Shown here piece by piece: positions 33,935 to 43,448 of a DNA stretch of 64,000 nucleotides (position 1 is the first letter of the stretch; each line of letters opens with the position of its first letter). Location of the stretch: the NCBI RefSeq assembly GCF_004521915.1, contig NZ_SDKD01000001.1, forward strand, positions 186,001 through 250,000. The letters are read 5' to 3'. The translations under genes were made by a program, and so were the position numbers. This DNA is from Brevibacillus migulae (GTDB taxonomy: Bacteria; Bacillota; Bacilli; Brevibacillales; Brevibacillaceae). The notes beneath the pieces are model-generated. The model did no database searches, had not been told where the DNA came from, and saw only the letters and a list, made by a program, of their open reading frames with translations.

Positions 33935-34405
33935 ATGAAAATTCCCAAAAATTTGCCTGATTTTGTAGGCGCTGTGCTGTCAATTGTCTTAGGGGTTGTG
34001 GTCAGTATCGAGGGCTTCCGCATTCGTTCGCATGCCGTCTCCCAATATACCTTGGACCACACGTTGCCTGCCATTCTTGGAGTCTTATTTATTGTGCTGG
34101 GGACAATGCTGATGATCAGTACGATGCGGGATCAGGAACATGAACAGGACAAACGAAGGACGCTTCCGTCTCCTTATCAAAATCGAATGATTCTCTCGCT
34201 CTCAACGCTGGGGCTTTATTTCCTGATGCTCAATATCATGGGCTATCTTTTGGCGACCCTGATCGCATCAGTCCTGTTATTCCGCATTGTCGGAACGTAC
34301 CGGTGGGCGCGTTCTGTCGCATGTGCGCTTGTCCTCACAGGAAGCTTGTACCTGGTATTCATCAAGTGGCTGCAGATTTCGTTTCCAGCCGGAATCTTTT
34401 TCTGA
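33935..34405 (+). CDS. tctB: Tripartite tricarboxylate transporter small subunit TctB
   Basis: A 156-residue membrane protein with four helices and the TctB length and pattern (PDFVGAVLSIVLGVVVSIEG at the first helix). It starts at the ATG preceded by GGTGGAGA; an upstream ATG at 33848 lacks a site. It precedes TctA by 13 bases and is part of a B-A-C operon for Na+- or H+-driven uptake of a carboxylate. No TctDE-like two-component system is adjacent. Confidence 0.9.
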   Translation: MKIPKNLPDFVGAVLSIVLGVVVSIEGFRIRSHAVSQYTLDHTLPAILGVLFIVLGTMLMISTMRDQEHEQDKRRTLPSPYQNRMILSLSTLGLYFLMLNIMGYLLATLIASVLLFRIVGTYRWARSVACALVLTGSLYLVFIKWLQISFPAGIFF

Positions 34406-34418
34406 AAGGGAGCTGCAT

Positions 34419-35936
34419 ATGGAGACTTTACAAATGCTCATGGCCGGTTTCTCAGAAGCGATTACGCCTGGAAATCTGTTGATGGCTGCTCTCGGGGCAC
34501 TAGTCGGCACCTTTGTCGGCGTCTTGCCGGGATTGGGGCCAACCTCTGCGATTGCCATCCTGCTGCCTGTCACGGCAGTGCTGGAACCGACGCAAGGCAT
34601 CATCATGCTGGCAGGGATCTACTATGGAGCCATGTACGGCGGCTCTACGACAGCGATCTTGTTGAACATTCCGGGTGAAATTTCCTCCGTTCCTACCTGT
34701 CTGGATGGGTATCCGCTGGCGAAAAAGGGGAAAGGGGGACCGGCATTAGGCATTTCGGCGATCGCTTCCTTTGGCGCAGGGATCCTTGGTGTGATCGGGC
34801 TGGTCTTTTTTGCTCCCGTGCTGGCGGATCAGGCCTTGAAATTTGGCCCGCCCGAGTATTTCGCCCTGATGATTTTCGCGCTTACCCTGATGGTCAGCCT
34901 GTCAGGCACTTCGCTGCTGAAGGCGTTGCTAATGGGGGGACTGGGCTATACGCTCGCGTTGATCGGGCTGGGACCCTCTTCAGGCATGCCGCGTTTCGAC
35001 TACGGCAGTTCTACGCTTGCGGGAGGCCTGGATATGATCAGCATCATCATCGGGTTGTTTGCCATTGCGGAGGTGCTCAAGGGAATCGAGGAAAAGCGGT
35101 TGACCACGGTGATCGGGAAGACAGGGCGTGTCTATCCGTCGAAGGCCGATTTGAAGAAGTCCTTTGCTCCCATGCTGCGCGGCGGAATCATCGGCTTTTT
35201 TCTCGGATTGCTTCCTGGCTGTTCGGCTGCGATTTCTTCCTTTCTGGCCTATGACATGGAAAAAAAGGCCTCAAAGGAGCCGGAGCAATTCGGCAAAGGG
35301 GCGATCGAAGGAGTGGCTGCACCAGAAGCAGCCAATAACGCGACAAGCAGCGCAGGATTCATCCCGCTGTTTTCCCTCGGGATCCCTTCATCACCGCCCC
35401 TGGCGATTTTGCTGGCGGGGCTGATGATCTACGGACTCACACCCGGCCCTGTTTTGTTCGAACAGAATGGCCCGTTTGTCTGGACCGTGATCGCCTCGAT
35501 GTTTATCGGCAATGCGATGCTCTTGTTCTTGAATCTGCCGATGGTCTGGTTATGGGTAAAGCTGACGAAGGTGCCCTACGGGATCATGGCCCCGACGATC
35601 CTGATGCTCTGCACGATCGGCGCCTACAGTGTTCGCAACAGCTTGTTTGATGTGCTGGTCGCCTTTTTCTTCGGCGGATTGGGCTATTTGTTTCAACGGT
35701 ATCAATGGCCGATCGTTCCGCTTATCCTCTGCTTCATTTTGGGCCCTTTGCTGGAGGAATCGTTCATTCAGACGATGGCGATGTCTTCCGGTGATTTGAC
35801 GATTTTGCTGGAGCGTCCCATTTCTTTCGCGATCCTGGTTGGAGCGGCGATTTTCCTGACCATTTCGATGGGACTGAACAGACGCACACAAAAGCGTGTA
35901 AAAGAAGAAAAGCAGCGCGGCATCGATGTCGCTTAG
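34419..35936 (+). CDS. tctA: Tripartite tricarboxylate transporter large subunit TctA
   Basis: A 505-residue permease with about 12 membrane helices. The two internal TctA motifs are present: GVLPGLGPTSAIAILLP with YYGAMYGGSTTAILLNIPGE in the N half, and LGLLPGCSAAISSFLAYDME with APEAANNATSSAGFIPLFSL in the C half. AAAGGGAG precedes the ATG. It is the channel-forming subunit of the TctBAC system. Confidence 0.95.
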   Translation: METLQMLMAGFSEAITPGNLLMAALGALVGTFVGVLPGLGPTSAIAILLPVTAVLEPTQGIIMLAGIYYGAMYGGSTTAILLNIPGEISSVPTCLDGYPLAKKGKGGPALGISAIASFGAGILGVIGLVFFAPVLADQALKFGPPEYFALMIFALTLMVSLSGTSLLKALLMGGLGYTLALIGLGPSSGMPRFDYGSSTLAGGLDMISIIIGLFAIAEVLKGIEEKRLTTVIGKTGRVYPSKADLKKSFAPMLRGGIIGFFLGLLPGCSAAISSFLAYDMEKKASKEPEQFGKGAIEGVAAPEAANNATSSAGFIPLFSLGIPSSPPLAILLAGLMIYGLTPGPVLFEQNGPFVWTVIASMFIGNAMLLFLNLPMVWLWVKLTKVPYGIMAPTILMLCTIGAYSVRNSLFDVLVAFFFGGLGYLFQRYQWPIVPLILCFILGPLLEESFIQTMAMSSGDLTILLERPISFAILVGAAIFLTISMGLNRRTQKRVKEEKQRGIDVA

Positions 35937-35963
35937 CTGTTTGCATGTACAGGAGGAAGACAG

Positions 35964-37016
35964 ATGAAGGTTTGGCGGAGATGGGCAAATCTGTCCGTCA
36001 GTGTTTTGATCGCAATGGCGGTGACTGCTTGCGGCACGAACCAAGCAGCTGCTCCGGTGGCGCCCGCAACGTCGGGTACGTCTCAAAAAACGGAGACTGC
36101 TGGGGAAGTTGAGTATCCGACCAAGCAGATCGAGTACATTGTTCCCTACTCGGCTGGGGGTGGGGTCGATCTGGTCGCTCGGGCAACGGCGGATTACTTG
36201 AGCAAGGAATGGAGGCAGCCGATCGTGGTTGTCAACAAACCCGGAGGAGGGGGAACGGTCGGCGCGGAGTACGCGCTGAAGCAAGCGAAAAATGACGGGT
36301 ATACGGCGCTTGCGGTGAACGTTTCCAATACCTCGATGCTTACCGCAGGCATGACCAATGCGATCATCAAGAATGAAGACCAGATCTATACCGCACGTAT
36401 CGGTGAAGGGACATTGGCCTTCGTGGTCAAAGCAGATGCGCCTTGGAATACGTTTGCGGAATTTTCGGAATGGGTGAAGGCCAATCCCGAGCAGCTCACC
36501 TGGACGTCCGTAGGGCCAGCAGGGTTTTCGGCGTTTGGCGTAGCGGAATGGTTGCAGGCGATCGGGGCCGATTTTTCGAAAACGCGGATGATCGTGACCA
36601 AAGGAGCATCTGATTCACTGCCGAAAGTAGCGGGCGGGCATGCCGTGCTGGCTGTGCATACCATCGGGGAAAGCAATCCGATGCTGCAAGCGAAAAAGGT
36701 CAAGATTCTCGCAGTCTCGGGCAGTGAGCGCAGTCCTTTTCTGCCGGATGTGCCTACTGCGGAGGAACAAGGGATAAAAGGCCTGAGCGTCTTCTGGTGG
36801 ACCGGTGTATCGTTTGCGAAAGGCACGCCGGAGCCGATCATTCATAAGTGGGAGCAAGTGGTGGAGAAGATGACAAAAGACTCCGCTTTCGTGAAAAAGC
36901 TGCAGGAGATTCAGGTAGAGCCAAACTATGCCAACTCGGCCGATTTTACCAAAGCGGTGCAAACGGAGACCGAATATTACATCGACCTGGCGACAAAAGC
37001 GAACATGCGCCAATAA
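35964..37016 (+). CDS. tctC: Tripartite tricarboxylate transporter substrate-binding lipoprotein TctC
   Basis: A 350-residue lipoprotein (lipobox MAVTAC, C23) of the Bug/TctC family. IEYIVPYSAGGGVDLVARA and KPGGGGTVGAEYALKQAKNDGYT are the family signatures. It captures the carboxylate outside the cell for TctAB. The specific substrate cannot be read. A terminator closes the operon. Confidence 0.95.
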   Translation: MKVWRRWANLSVSVLIAMAVTACGTNQAAAPVAPATSGTSQKTETAGEVEYPTKQIEYIVPYSAGGGVDLVARATADYLSKEWRQPIVVVNKPGGGGTVGAEYALKQAKNDGYTALAVNVSNTSMLTAGMTNAIIKNEDQIYTARIGEGTLAFVVKADAPWNTFAEFSEWVKANPEQLTWTSVGPAGFSAFGVAEWLQAIGADFSKTRMIVTKGASDSLPKVAGGHAVLAVHTIGESNPMLQAKKVKILAVSGSERSPFLPDVPTAEEQGIKGLSVFWWTGVSFAKGTPEPIIHKWEQVVEKMTKDSAFVKKLQEIQVEPNYANSADFTKAVQTETEYYIDLATKANMRQ

Positions 37017-37027
37017 GCGGAGGACCG

Positions 37028-37062
37028 GACTGTTGTTCTGCATAAGGACAACAGTCTTTTTT
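37028..37062 (+). terminator. Terminator of the tct operon
   Basis: GACTGTTGT pairs with ACAACAGTC and is followed by T6. Confidence 0.88.
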
Positions 37063-37145
37063 ATTTTTATAAATTTACCAGTTTTGCAGATGAAAGCAGC
37101 GGGAAAGCATTGTTAGATCATCTATTCGGTTGAGGAGGAAAAACA

Positions 37146-39200
37146 ATGCATTTCAAAAGCGTAAAAACCAGAACGCTTGCCATCATGCTGCCTGTAATCA
37201 TCGTAACGCTGCTGGCGATCCTGTTTTTTTCATATACGTATGCGAGCGGGATTATTCGGGAACAGATTAGCAATTCGATGGACAACGGGTTGTACAGAGT
37301 GACAGGTATGATCGATACGAAGCTGACTGCCCATTCAAAAGTGGCAGAAACGCTGGCCCGAAATGTGGAAGGCAATGCAAAGAATTTGGATCTCGCACGC
37401 TATCAGGGCATCCTGTCGAGCGTGGTGGGCATCAATAAGGAAACCTTTGGCATGGGGATCTTCTTTAAGCCGTATACCTACAAAAAAGAGACGCAGTTCT
37501 TCTCTACATACGTGTATAAAGAAGGCGACCAGGTAAAAACGACGGAAGATTACAATGATCCTTCCTACAACTATCCAAGCTGGGAATGGTACAAAGCTGC
37601 CGAAAACACGTCAGAAAAAGTGGTGTATACCAAACCTTATTTTGATCAAGTGTTGAACAAGACGTTAGTGACGGCAAGTGTGCCGATGTATGACCAACAA
37701 AAGCAATTTATGTCAGTCTTGACGGGTGATATCGATCTCTCCAGTTTGCAAACGATGATCGCCGAAATGGTTGTAGGAGAGACGGGCTGGGCATTCCTGA
37801 TTGACAGTGATGGCAATTATCTCGGCCATCCGAAGCAGGATAAAGTCATGAAAGTCAAAATCACCGAAGAAAGCAATGCCACGATCGCTGACTTGGGCAA
37901 ACGGATGCTTGCCGAACCAAAAGGGGTAGGAGAATTTACAGACGAGACTGGTCTCAATCATGTCTACTATCAAAAAGTAGCGATGACGAACTGGACGCTT
38001 GCCCTGGTCATGCCAGACGCGGAGATTCAGAAACCGATTGTCAGCTTATTGGAGAAACTGGCGCTGATCAGCTTGGCCGGTGTAGTGATCATGGCGGGCT
38101 TGATCTATTGGTACAGCCAGTCCATGACCCGTCAAATCAAGCAAGCCAACGAGCTTTCTTTTGCGCTGGCTGAAGGCGATTTTACCAAAGAGCTGGAGAT
38201 CAACACAGCAGATGAGTTCGGACAGATGGCGAAAAACTTCAATCGCATGACGGAACAGCTCAAGGAAGCGATGGGCAAAATCGTGATGAACTCCCAGATC
38301 GTCGCTTCTACCTCGGAGCAATTGACAGCAAGCGCAGAACAGACAAGCAAGGCGACGGAGCATATCGCAGAAGCGATTTCGGAAATCGCGATAGGTGCGG
38401 GCGAACAGGTAAGCTCGACAGCGAAGAGCTCTGAAATCGTAGCGGACATGTCTCATGAGATCGATGAGATCACCCAACGCATTCAATCGGTCACACGCTC
38501 CTCCGTGGATGCCCAACAGAAAGCAGCTGACGGCAATCAGGTGGTTCAGACCGCAATGGGGCAAATGAATCTGATCCATGACCAAATGGGCGTGACCGCG
38601 GAGATCGTGAACCAGCTGGGAGCAAAATCGAAACAGATCGATAACATTATCTCGCTGATTACCTCCATCTCCAGTCAAACCAATCTGCTGGCACTTAATG
38701 CGGCCATTGAAGCGGCACGGGCAGGTGAGCACGGCAGAGGCTTTGCAGTCGTAGCGGATGAGGTGCGAAAGCTGGCTGAGCAGTCCAACGATGCGGCTGA
38801 GCAGGTAAGGGCAATCATTAATGAAATCCAACGCGATACAGAACAAGCGATGAACGCGATGGGGGATGGCACCAGCGTATTGCAGGACGGGATTCGTTTG
38901 GTGAATCAGACAGGCACGACGTTCACAGACATTCTCCGGGCCATCGAGCATCTCACCAGCCAGACGAGTGAAGTAGCAAACAAAGTGGAAGATGTAAATG
39001 GCGGCATGCAGCATATGGTACAGACCATCGAAGCCGTGTCCCACATTGCTGCACAGGCGGCCGATCATACCCAAATGGTAGCAGCCTCCGCAGAACAGCA
39101 AAACGCTTCGATGGAAGAGGTATCCGCAGCATCTACCATGCTGGCAAAAATGGCGGAGGAATTGCAGGAATCGCTGAGAATGTTCAAGCTGTCGAAATAA
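37146..39200 (+). CDS. Transmembrane chemoreceptor with dCache sensor
   Basis: A 684-residue methyl-accepting chemotaxis protein. Helix 1 is at about 12-35, a double-Cache extracellular sensor at about 40-295 (with [12 protein letters not shown] and VYTKPYFDQ, typical of ligand loops), helix 2 at about 300-322, then a HAMP domain and a signalling domain. The CheA/CheW tip is [20 protein letters not shown]. Position right after the carboxylate transporter suggests, but does not prove, an organic-acid ligand. AGGAGG lies upstream. Confidence 0.94.
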   Translation: MHFKSVKTRTLAIMLPVIIVTLLAILFFSYTYASGIIREQISNSMDNGLYRVTGMIDTKLTAHSKVAETLARNVEGNAKNLDLARYQGILSSVVGINKETFGMGIFFKPYTYKKETQFFSTYVYKEGDQVKTTEDYNDPSYNYPSWEWYKAAENTSEKVVYTKPYFDQVLNKTLVTASVPMYDQQKQFMSVLTGDIDLSSLQTMIAEMVVGETGWAFLIDSDGNYLGHPKQDKVMKVKITEESNATIADLGKRMLAEPKGVGEFTDETGLNHVYYQKVAMTNWTLALVMPDAEIQKPIVSLLEKLALISLAGVVIMAGLIYWYSQSMTRQIKQANELSFALAEGDFTKELEINTADEFGQMAKNFNRMTEQLKEAMGKIVMNSQIVASTSEQLTASAEQTSKATEHIAEAISEIAIGAGEQVSSTAKSSEIVADMSHEIDEITQRIQSVTRSSVDAQQKAADGNQVVQTAMGQMNLIHDQMGVTAEIVNQLGAKSKQIDNIISLITSISSQTNLLALNAAIEAARAGEHGRGFAVVADEVRKLAEQSNDAAEQVRAIINEIQRDTEQAMNAMGDGTSVLQDGIRLVNQTGTTFTDILRAIEHLTSQTSEVANKVEDVNGGMQHMVQTIEAVSHIAAQAADHTQMVAASAEQQNASMEEVSAASTMLAKMAEELQESLRMFKLSK

Positions 39201-39213
39201 AGGCTGAATGGAT

Positions 39214-39248
39214 AAAGCTGCGCTCAACCTGTTTGGCGCAGCTTTTTT
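39214..39248 (+). terminator. Intrinsic terminator after dCache receptor
   Basis: AAGCTGCGC pairs with GCGCAGCTT and is followed by T6. Confidence 0.88.
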
Positions 39249-39352
39249 GAATGAATAGCATGAAAAAAGTTTTTAGTAATGTTTAAACTTATTTTTGCAA
39301 GGGTAAACACTCTGTGGGGTACCAATAGTGAATTGGACAACGGGAGGTCCAT

Positions 39353-40777
39353 ATGACGATCAGAAAAAAAGTGTTAGCCGGATTTATTACATTAATCGCA
39401 TTCTTGCTTGTACTCGGAACAGTGTCGATCATTCAAATGAACCGCATGGGCAATCAGGCGAAAGAGGTAAAAGAAGTCTGGGTCGTTGGTCTTTCCTACA
39501 TGGGGACGCTAAATGGACTTACGTCTGACAACCTCCGCCTGGTTAATCAGCTTGGTCTTGAAACCAGCCAAGAAGAAATCCGTAAATTGGAAGCGGCGAT
39601 TCAGGACAACATCAAAACGATTGATGAATTCAACGACAAGTATGAGACGTCAATCGTGCTGGATGAGGATCGCCGATTGTTTGGGCTTTATCATGATGAA
39701 TGGGAGGAGTATAAAAAAGAACTCCCGCAGGTGCTGGCGGTAGCGAGAGGAACAGACGTAAACAAAACCATGAATGAAATCAAAAGGGTTATTGCCGTCT
39801 GGAATGAATTGAATGATAACCAGCAAAAAGTCATCAATTTCAATGAAAGATCCGCATTTGATGTCGCAGAAAAATCAGCTGCCACCGCCACTACTGCATT
39901 TTATCTGGCGCTGATCTGTGTGGTGGTCGCGCTGGTCATCGGAATCGGCTTGGCATGGTTCATCAACCGTGATGTGAAAAAAGTATCCTCCCAGATCAGT
40001 CTTTCCGCGGATACGGTGGCAAGCTCGTCGGAAGAAATTACAGCGAGCGTGGACGAAATTTCCCGCGGAAGTCAGTATCAGGCAAACACGGTTTCCAATG
40101 TCACCATGATGATTGAGCAAATGAACCAAGCGATCACTTCGATTTCCCATAATATTGAGCAGACCAGCGAGTTCGTCGGTCAGGCCACTTCTGTAGCACA
40201 GCAAGGCGGACGTCTGATGGGCAATGCTTCCGCCGGCATGAATGAAATCACGGCGAAGGTGGACGAGCTCTTGGGCCATTCGCGAAAAATCGATGAAATC
40301 ATCGGGGCGATTCAAGACATTTCCGAACAAACCAAGCTGTTGGCGCTCAATGCATCGATCGAAGCGGCAAGGGCAGGGGAGCACGGCAGAGGCTTTGCGG
40401 TCGTGGCCGATGCAGTCGGAAAATTGGCCAACCAAAGCTACGCGGCATCAAAGGAAATCACCACCCTGGTGCAAACCATCCAAGATAGCACCCGATCTAC
40501 AGCTGAAACCGTAAAAGAAGGAAATGTGCTGGTCGGACAAGCCGAGGAAGCATTCCATGAGATTATTCGCTACGTACAGGAATCCGCGACAAAAGTAGTG
40601 GAGATCGCGGCAAGCTGTGAGGAACAATCTGCCCAGACCTCTGAGGTGCTGCAATCCGCGCAAAACATCGCCGCTGTAACCGAAGAGTCCTTGGCTAGCA
40701 CCGAGGAAACGGCAGCGGCTACACAAGAGCTGGCGAGAATGGCAGAGCAAATGAATCAAATGGTTGCCAAATTATAA
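39353..40777 (+). CDS. Chemoreceptor with four-helix-bundle sensor and no clear HAMP
   Basis: A 474-residue MCP. Helix 1 (about 8-28), an extracellular 4HB_MCP_1-type helical sensor (about 30-180) and helix 2 (about 183-203) are followed almost at once by the signalling coiled coil ([20 protein letters not shown]); a normal HAMP domain of about 50 residues is not apparent. The tip is [20 protein letters not shown], with a serine where alanine is more common. GGGAGG lies upstream. Ligand unknown. Confidence 0.92.
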   Translation: MTIRKKVLAGFITLIAFLLVLGTVSIIQMNRMGNQAKEVKEVWVVGLSYMGTLNGLTSDNLRLVNQLGLETSQEEIRKLEAAIQDNIKTIDEFNDKYETSIVLDEDRRLFGLYHDEWEEYKKELPQVLAVARGTDVNKTMNEIKRVIAVWNELNDNQQKVINFNERSAFDVAEKSAATATTAFYLALICVVVALVIGIGLAWFINRDVKKVSSQISLSADTVASSSEEITASVDEISRGSQYQANTVSNVTMMIEQMNQAITSISHNIEQTSEFVGQATSVAQQGGRLMGNASAGMNEITAKVDELLGHSRKIDEIIGAIQDISEQTKLLALNASIEAARAGEHGRGFAVVADAVGKLANQSYAASKEITTLVQTIQDSTRSTAETVKEGNVLVGQAEEAFHEIIRYVQESATKVVEIAASCEEQSAQTSEVLQSAQNIAAVTEESLASTEETAAATQELARMAEQMNQMVAKL

Positions 40778-40783
40778 CATCGA

Positions 40784-40826
40784 AAAACAGCGCTCTCAGT
40801 TCATATCTGAAGCGTTGTTTTTTCTT
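40784..40826 (+). terminator. Intrinsic terminator after second chemoreceptor
   Basis: AACAGCGCT pairs with AGCGTTGTT (one G-T pair) and is followed by a T run. Confidence 0.8.
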
Positions 40827-40889
40827 TTCAACACGCTTAATAAGGTATAGTAGAGAGAAAGGAAAATGTGAACGACTGGGGGAAGAAGC

Positions 40890-41753
40890 ATGTTTCAGAT
40901 CAGGGAGTACGAGGACAAGTACCGCATTTACGAGCTCATCGATGAGTCAACCGGGTCTTGGGTCAAAGTGGCTCCTGAACGCGGTGGCATCATTATTGGT
41001 TTCGGCGTGAATGGCAAAGAGCTTTTATATTTGGACAAGGATACCTTCTATGATGAGGCGGCAAACATTCGCGGCGGTATCCCGATCCTTTTTCCCATTT
41101 GCGGGGCATTGAGCGGAGGTACGTATCAATGGAACGGTCAGTTCTATGAAATGAAAGGGCATGGCTTTGCCCGCAACCTTTCCTGGGAGGTCATCTCCAC
41201 AGAGGCTGCTGCTGGAGAGGCTTCTATCACTATGCGATTGCAAAGTACGGAAGACACGAAGAAAGTATACCCGTTTGATTTTGAAGTGATCTACCGCTAT
41301 ACCTTAAAAGGGAATCAGCTGGATATCCATCAGGAATATGCAAATCGTTCTGCCCAAGAGATGCCGTTTTATGCGGGGCTTCATCCCTACTTTCTTACCG
41401 CAGAAAAGGAGCTTCCGTACGAGACGGATGCGACACAGTATTACGATTACAACGACGGCCAAGTCAAAAGCTACGAGGGCCGAATCGATCTGAACAAATT
41501 TGTGGAATCCGCCATGTTTCTGGAGGCGAAGACGCCGGCAATCTCCTTCCCCTTGCCCGAGGCGGGGAAACAGATCGTGATGGAATATGGGCAAGTGTTT
41601 CGCTACATTGTCCTATGGTCGGTGGCCGGAAAAGACTTCGTCTGTGTAGAACCGTGGATGGGCCGAAAAGACGAAATGAATCGCAAGGAAGAGCTGCAGC
41701 TGGTCGCCCCAGGCCAGACGCTGCGGACGCATGTCAGCATTCGGGCCATCTGA
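40890..41753 (+). CDS. Aldose 1-epimerase family protein
   Basis: A 287-residue mutarotase-like enzyme with a beta-sandwich fold. The active-site features are GHGFARN, the histidine in YAGLHPYF and the glutamate in FVCVEPWMGRKDEMN, closest to the YeaD-like/glucose-6-phosphate 1-epimerase group. GGGGGAAG precedes the ATG. Probably interconverts sugar anomers; the exact sugar is unknown. Confidence 0.9.
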   Translation: MFQIREYEDKYRIYELIDESTGSWVKVAPERGGIIIGFGVNGKELLYLDKDTFYDEAANIRGGIPILFPICGALSGGTYQWNGQFYEMKGHGFARNLSWEVISTEAAAGEASITMRLQSTEDTKKVYPFDFEVIYRYTLKGNQLDIHQEYANRSAQEMPFYAGLHPYFLTAEKELPYETDATQYYDYNDGQVKSYEGRIDLNKFVESAMFLEAKTPAISFPLPEAGKQIVMEYGQVFRYIVLWSVAGKDFVCVEPWMGRKDEMNRKEELQLVAPGQTLRTHVSIRAI

Positions 41754-41775
41754 CAGGAAATGAAAGGAAGATTGA

Positions 41776-41804
41776 AAGGCGGGTGTTACTCACCTGCTTG
41801 TTTC
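41776..41804 (+). terminator. Terminator after the epimerase gene
   Basis: GGCGGGTG pairs with CACCTGCT around TTACT and is followed by a T-rich tail (TTGTTTC). Confidence 0.65.
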
Positions 41805-41902
41805 ATGGATCCATCCATTTTTCTGAGTCAAAAGTAATAGGTGCATATTCGCTTAGTAGGAGAGATTGACATTCAATAATAGTTCTTATAACCTAATAGA
41901 AC

Positions 41903-41931
41903 TTACTGCCAATCATATGCGAAAACATAAT
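41903..41931 (+). promoter_or_regulatory. Candidate promoter of the riboswitch transcript
   Basis: TTACTG at 41903-41908 and CATAAT at 41926-41931 are 17 bases apart, just upstream of the aptamer. A TTGACA at 41866-41871 with a TATAAC 15 bases later is an alternative. Confidence 0.4.
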
Positions 41932-41944
41932 GATCACATTTTGC

Positions 41945-42025
41945 TGGAAAAGGTAAACCTATTCGAAAGGTAGGGGCACAAAGCCACGGGCCTAATGCGT
42001 CATGCGAAGGCAGCCGGGTTGCCAA
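41945..42025 (+). ncRNA. Cyclic di-GMP-I (GEMM) riboswitch aptamer
   Basis: The conserved GEMM-I segments occur in order: GGTAAACC, a stem capped by a CGAAAG tetraloop, CACAAAGCCACGGGCCTAA, and GGCAGCCGGGTTGCC as tetraloop receptor and 3' strand. The usual GACGCAAAGCC core reads GGCACAAAGCC here, two changes. The aptamer is followed at once by a terminator hairpin and then a chemoreceptor gene, so c-di-GMP most likely controls read-through into that gene. Whether binding turns it on or off cannot be told by eye. Confidence 0.9.
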
Positions 42026-42035
42026 GGGCATGGAC

Positions 42036-42086
42036 GGGCACTTTTCTACGGCTGATAAACAGTTTCGAGGGAAGGTGCTTTTTGTT
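42036..42086 (+). terminator. Riboswitch expression-platform terminator
   Basis: GCACTTTTC pairs with GGAAGGTGC (two G-T pairs) across a 26-base loop, followed by TTTTTGTTT. It lies between the GEMM aptamer and the chemoreceptor start. Confidence 0.75.
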
Positions 42087-42118
42087 TCGATGTGAATATC
42101 AAGGGAGAGAAAATCGAC

Positions 42119-42943
42119 ATGACTAACTTGCAAGGACTCTTGGACAATCTTGATATTATTCAGAAAAGTTATGCAGAAGATGCCTGCCTGATCCTGACCA
42201 ACATGGAGGAAGTGATTGCCTACCGTGCAGGGAAAAAGCTGGATATGCAGATCGAGCTCGGCACGGCGCTTGCTGCTTTGGAAGGCACGGTTACCTGGAA
42301 GGCATGGCAGCATAAAAACATGTACGTAGAAGACCGCGGGCCCGAACGGTTTGGGTTTTCTTATACCTCGAACGCCCAACCGATCTTCGAAAATGGACAA
42401 ATGGTCGGCGTTTTCACGGTAGTCACCTCCAATGACAAGGCGGACAGCCTTGCACAAGGAGCTACGCAATTGGCCGAATCGATCCATCAGCTGGCTGCCG
42501 CTTCCAACCAGATCAACCAAGCCTCGGAGGAGATGACGACGCGGCTGCAGCAATTGACCAATGAGGCAGACATTGCTTCCTCCAATATTACCCATATTTT
42601 CTCTGTATTGCGCATGGTGCATGACATTGCGACACAATCCCATCTGCTAGGCTTGAATGCGGCGATTGAAGCGGCGCGTGCCGGCGAGCATGGCCGCGGC
42701 TTTTCTATCGTGGCCAATGAAATCCGTAAAATGGCCGAAACCAGCAAGCAATCCGTGGCAAATATTCAAGCCCAGCTGAACACGATCCAAAATTCGATGA
42801 AACAGATCAGCACATCAGTCACAGATTTTGCAGCAATCACCGAAGAGCATGTAGCCAGCATTGAAGAGATGGATGCAGCGCTGGCACAGATTGACCAGAC
42901 TGCTGAATTTTTGAAGCAGGCGGCGATCAGTGAGCAGCGATAA
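42119..42943 (+). CDS. Soluble chemoreceptor under c-di-GMP riboswitch control
   Basis: A 274-residue cytoplasmic MCP without membrane helices. The N-terminal 110 residues form a small PAS-like or diacid-sensor-like input domain (DACLILTNMEEVIAYRAG, then GFSYTSNAQPIFENGQMVG), followed by a short signalling hairpin with tip [20 protein letters not shown]. Size and layout resemble YfmS of B. subtilis, a soluble receptor-like protein affecting swimming. AGGGAG lies 11 bases before the ATG at 42119; a GTG at 42092 is possible. The GEMM riboswitch upstream links its expression to c-di-GMP, so it may help switch between motile and sessile states. Confidence 0.92.
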   Translation: MTNLQGLLDNLDIIQKSYAEDACLILTNMEEVIAYRAGKKLDMQIELGTALAALEGTVTWKAWQHKNMYVEDRGPERFGFSYTSNAQPIFENGQMVGVFTVVTSNDKADSLAQGATQLAESIHQLAAASNQINQASEEMTTRLQQLTNEADIASSNITHIFSVLRMVHDIATQSHLLGLNAAIEAARAGEHGRGFSIVANEIRKMAETSKQSVANIQAQLNTIQNSMKQISTSVTDFAAITEEHVASIEEMDAALAQIDQTAEFLKQAAISEQR

Positions 42944-42980
42944 GAAGATCGACAGGAAAAAAAGGAACCTGGAATAAAAG

Positions 42981-43014
42981 CATCCCGTCCCACCATTGCT
43001 GTGGAACGGGATGT
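42981..43014. terminator. Bidirectional terminator between chemoreceptor and DUF779 genes
   Basis: CATCCCGT-CCCAC pairs with GTGG-ACGGGATG. The minus-strand side is followed by CTTTTATT and the plus side by TATTTG, so it serves the convergent genes. Confidence 0.75.
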
Positions 43015-43058
43015 ATTTGTATATGATGGTACATGATTTACTCAGGACGACTTTCCGT

Positions 43059-43439
43059 TCACGGCTCTCGGTTCCATTCCGCCTGCAGCAAGGCATACTC
43101 TTCCGGCGAAAATACCCGGGAGCGTGTCAGGAAACGGACCCCTTCAGGCCCTTCCAGTGAAAACATGCCCCCGCGGCCAGGAACCACATCGATTACCAGT
43201 TGGGTATGTTTCCAATAGTCATACTGAGCGCGGCTCATATAAAAGGGGGTTTCGCCGATTTCGCCGAGCAACACGTCCTGGTCGCCAATCAAGAACTCAC
43301 CCGCCGGATAGCACATGGGCGAGCTGCCATCGCAGCAGCCGCCTGATTGATGGAACATGAGCGGCCCGTATTTGGAGCGCAGGCGCTCAAGCAGAGCAAG
43401 GGCGGCATCCGTTGCCAATACTTTTTGTACGCTGCTCAT
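43059..43439 (-). CDS. DUF779 family protein
   Basis: A 126-residue protein with the family pattern FHQSGGCCDGSSPMCYPAGE, a Cys-rich segment that could bind metal, and YMSRAQYDYWKHTQLVIDVV. DUF779 genes are regularly found next to acetaldehyde-type aldehyde dehydrogenases, as here: the ALDH stop is 9 bases upstream on the same strand. Role unknown, perhaps in protection or maturation of the dehydrogenase. Confidence 0.9.
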   Translation of the reverse strand: MSSVQKVLATDAALALLERLRSKYGPLMFHQSGGCCDGSSPMCYPAGEFLIGDQDVLLGEIGETPFYMSRAQYDYWKHTQLVIDVVPGRGGMFSLEGPEGVRFLTRSRVFSPEEYALLQAEWNREP

Positions 43440-43448
43440 GGCAATCGC

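Noticed and set aside
38046-39227. 393-codon open frame antisense to the first chemoreceptor
   Set aside because: It mirrors the repetitive signalling-domain coding sequence, is rich in His, Cys and Leu without a domain pattern, and has no ribosome site. The plus-strand MCP is certain.
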